Assembly: GCF_947179165.1 (NCBI RefSeq)
Contig: NC_077248.1
Location: 52,543,732-52,607,731, forward strand
Direction of reading: 5' to 3'
Length of the DNA stretch: 64,000 bases
Source of the DNA: Solanum dulcamara
Taxonomy: Eukaryota > Streptophyta > Magnoliopsida > Solanales > Solanaceae
A program made the position numbers and the translations under genes. Shown here piece by piece: positions 61,173-64,000 of the stretch; position 1 is the stretch's first letter, and each line of letters starts with the position of its first letter. The notes under the pieces are model-generated. The model was not told the origin of the DNA. It was given only the letters and a program-made list of their open reading frames with translations, and did no database searches.

Positions 61173-61190
61173 TCCCTGATAATGGAAAAT
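61173..61190 (-). promoter_or_regulatory. probable primer binding site of element C
   Basis: The minus strand reads attttccattatcaggga, close to the aspartate-tRNA type site (ending CCATTGTCGGGGA) used by many Athila/TAT elements. It lies between the LTR-like sequence and gag, as required. Several mismatches make this tentative. Confidence 0.5.
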
Positions 61191-62661
61191 GGTGAACGCT
61201 CAACTATGTCCCATATTTGAGGACATAGGTCGTCGTTTGCAAAACACCATCCTCCTTATGAGTCTGGGTCAAACCACAAGAACTGGCTATGAGATTCTTC
61301 TTCAATTAATTTTGCATATCAAATGAATTAGCAATTGTAGTTCTCAACAAGGATGTGTATATATAAGTCGGGGGTTTAACTAACAACTAAGATCTTTCAA
61401 TATAAAGTATTACAACAAGGAATCAATGCAAGATTATACTACCAAAATTAGAAAGGACTAGGGGTGTGTGCATAATGATTGGGGTTTCAACTCTAATAGG
61501 CAAATATTAATTGCAATAAAATAAATTGGTACATGGATAGAGCTTGGTGTAGGCTACATTTTGATATTTCTTAAACTATCAAATGTCTATTCCTTAGATT
61601 CTTCCAAACTTCAAGACCTTCCCAAATAAATTAACAAACATTGCTTGAGTAGATAGACTATTCCTAGCTCATATCATTATATGAGAAATTACTCGGATTA
61701 TTCAATCCTTGGAACAAACCCATATAGTAATTTCAACAAGTCTTCACTATTGAGTCTCACCCAACTCCATTTTGATTTCTCAAGCCAAAATGGGTTAGAG
61801 AACTCAATCAATGTTTTCAACCACTAATGTTTTTCATTAAAACTTCAAGACTATAATAGATTTATGTCATAAAATCAAAATCAAAACCCATTCGGGGGTT
61901 TACACCTCCATCCAGCACACATACCCCTGGAGAAGGATTTAGATGCTCATGAAAGAAGAAATAGAGATAATACTTATATAAGAAACCTCAATTCCAAGCT
62001 AAATTAATCAACAAAATATAAATCAAAGCTTTGGATGATACAAAATTTGAGATTTGTTTCTCTACAAGCTAAGAAGCTTATCACTACTCTCTATGAATAT
62101 ATTTTCACAAAAAGATATCTCTCTACCAAAAAGTTCTCTTTACTCTATCCCTAATTGGGAAAATGATAAAGGTACACAATTGCACAGATTTCCATTTTGT
62201 CACTTGAAATTTTCCAAAAAAGTACTAATTTACATAATTGTATTTTTGCCTATCAGCCTCCACCACGAGACTTGCACTGGATCGGAAAACACCGATCTGG
62301 AATTATGAAGCCTTAGTCGCTTCCTGTTACAACCTTCATTTCAAACAAGAGAAACTACATTAGGACCGATGAACCACCGATCAGTCATTATACTATGACA
62401 ATTGTAGCACTGGTATTGAGGCAACATTTCTTCATTCGTGCTGATATTTAGTCGGCAAGACGCATATTGGTTTCTTTGAGATGCCAGTTCCTTCGCTGGT
62501 GTGCTTTAGTGATATTCAGCTCAAAATCTATCAAACTTGCTTTTTTTAAGGAATGTGTGCATACAAGAGAAATAGGACCTAAAACCCCTTCAATTAGCAT
62601 TAAAATATGACAATAATTCATGAATTTGAGTCCAATGAGTCAGTAAAATTCCAACTCATCA
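61191..62661 (-). repeat. LTR of element C (boundaries tentative)
   Basis: On the minus strand it would start TGATGAGTTGG at 62661, right after a purine-rich aattttgggggtt, and end near 61191 next to the primer site. It is about 1.47 kb without coding frames. The only support is this pair of flanking signals. No second copy lies in the window for comparison. Confidence 0.5.
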
Positions 62662-64000
62662 AACCCCCAAAATTGAACTCTTGCTTGTTCTCAAGCAAAA
62701 CACTCAATAAGCATAGGATTCAAGCTTATCTACACCCAAGATGACATTTGCACAATTACATACTTAACTCAAAACAACTAAAACAAAAGACTTAAAACAA
62801 AAGACTCTATTAACAAGCACAATTCACTATTGGTTCCACCATTATTCTTTAGGATAAGGTCAAACATAACACTTTTAATGCATAATTCTAGGATAATATT
62901 TTATTCAAGCAAAACCTCACAGCATCTCAAGTCATTTGCCTAAATATTCACACAAACTTATTGCATTCATTCAAATCAATTGAAATAAAGACTTCACCAT
63001 TCATATGAAGGATGCAGTGCCACTCACATAAGATAGAATCTGACACATAATCATGAATTCTAATTCAAGGAATTATAGATCATGCAAAGACACTCACTCT
63101 TACAAATAAATTCAATTATACACACATTGACCCATAGGCTTGTCCTATATGTAGATCGCCACTAATGTAGATTAGAAAAGCTCAAAATTTCCAAGGACTT
63201 GCAGGTTTAGCTTAGGCTTAGAAAAAATAGGTCTCATTTGGTCAAGTCACTAAGATGCCTCCCTAATGCTTTTATTTCTTTCTTTGAACATCCGATCACA
63301 TTTTTGGAGTTGCCTTCTACCTTGTTTCTTCCTTTTTAAAATGATCACTTATTTCAATTTCCCTTCTTCTTTCCACTTGATGTTCATGCATACATTGAGC
63401 TAGCACCCATACATTTTTTCTTCTTCCTTTGCATTCTTTCATACATGCATTCATTTAAGCACTTCTTGTTTTGAAGCTTGTGTTGCTCTATGCTTTTTAT
63501 CTCAAACCTCTTTGTTTCTTTGTTGCACTAACCCCCAAACATAGCCTTTTGTCTACATTTCACATTATTCCTCTTTTCTTCTTCTCTTCCCAAACTTAGG
63601 CTTTTAGCCTATTTCACAACTCATTTAATATATTAGGACACATTCGAGTATTAAGATAAAGGGTTGCAACGGTTCAAAATATGCGATATGGTTTCCAAAA
63701 AGAATATGGTTTAGGCTCAAAGTGGTTGACTAGGATCACATCATTTGAGAAAAAATTTGGGATAGAGTGGTTGTTCAAAAAGGTCCTAGATTCATATTGA
63801 GTGGCTGTTCAAAAAGGGACTAGATTTCTCTTTCAAGCCAAGTCAAATCTAGAATTTTGCCTTAAAATACGTTTGGGGGCAAGTTCTAGATAACATACAC
63901 ATACAAGAATGAATCAAATTTTTTCCGCACAAGATATTTCAATTCATCAAATTCACAAGCTATTCACAAAATCAATTCAATCAAATGACTTTTGACAAAC
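62662..64000 (-). other. 3' internal region of a further gypsy element, running off the window
   Basis: The minus strand ends with gcttgagaacaagcaagagttcaattttgggggtt (62662-62695), a phrase that usually closes the internal region of TAT/Athila elements just before their 3' LTR. The rest is pyrimidine-rich on the plus strand with no coding frame. If correct, this belongs to a copy lying mostly to the right of the window. Confidence 0.45.

Overview
This is plant nuclear DNA, most likely from a Solanaceae species. I infer this from AT-rich spacers, GT-AG introns, a multi-exon MORN-repeat gene, a decayed cytosolic ribosomal protein gene, Tekay-like Ty3/gypsy chromoviruses, a TTG-tailed SINE and short MITEs of types common in nightshade genomes. 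No species can be fixed from the sequence alone. Nearly all of the window is transposable element. Only one gene looks intact.

Region by region. 1-3440: diverged tandem repeats, including an array of about 81 bp units split by a solo LTR (1086-3354). 3441-7921: diffuse low-complexity sequence, two LTR-like stretches and an unidentified broken coding fragment. 7927-10130: a second solo LTR. 10163-12207: a 2 kb element with long terminal inverted repeats, whose right arm carries a nested hAT-type MITE (11476-12112). 12379-12565: another hAT MITE. 12998-13386: an intron-containing pseudogene of ribosomal protein eL43 (RPL37A). 14177-19346 (minus strand): the MORN-repeat membrane protein gene, three coding exons and 499 codons, with a MITE and a tandem duplication in one intron and a SINE plus a second duplication in the other. 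19347-24672: AT-rich spacer with MITEs, one of them bounded by a perfect 9-bp target duplication.

24678-34542 (plus): a structurally complete chromovirus with 5-bp target duplication, both LTRs, primer site, gag-pol, chromodomain and purine tract. Its polyprotein is broken by eleven in-frame stops and one frameshift. From 35277 to the end of the window almost everything is older minus-strand gypsy material, nested in layers: element A (35277-44372), which lacks most of its reverse transcriptase core and carries a nested solo LTR (39145-41176); a pol fragment (44373-45456); element B (45900-58470, target duplication gaaac), with a nested solo LTR (50549-53611); and a gag-protease-only Athila/TAT-like element C (58476-62661) that element B appears to have split.

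The genes do not form a pathway. The window is best read as one gene surrounded by layered retrotransposon insertions. The target duplications and interrupted reading frames let the order of events be read directly. No CRISPR, phage, toxin or other gene-cluster system was found.
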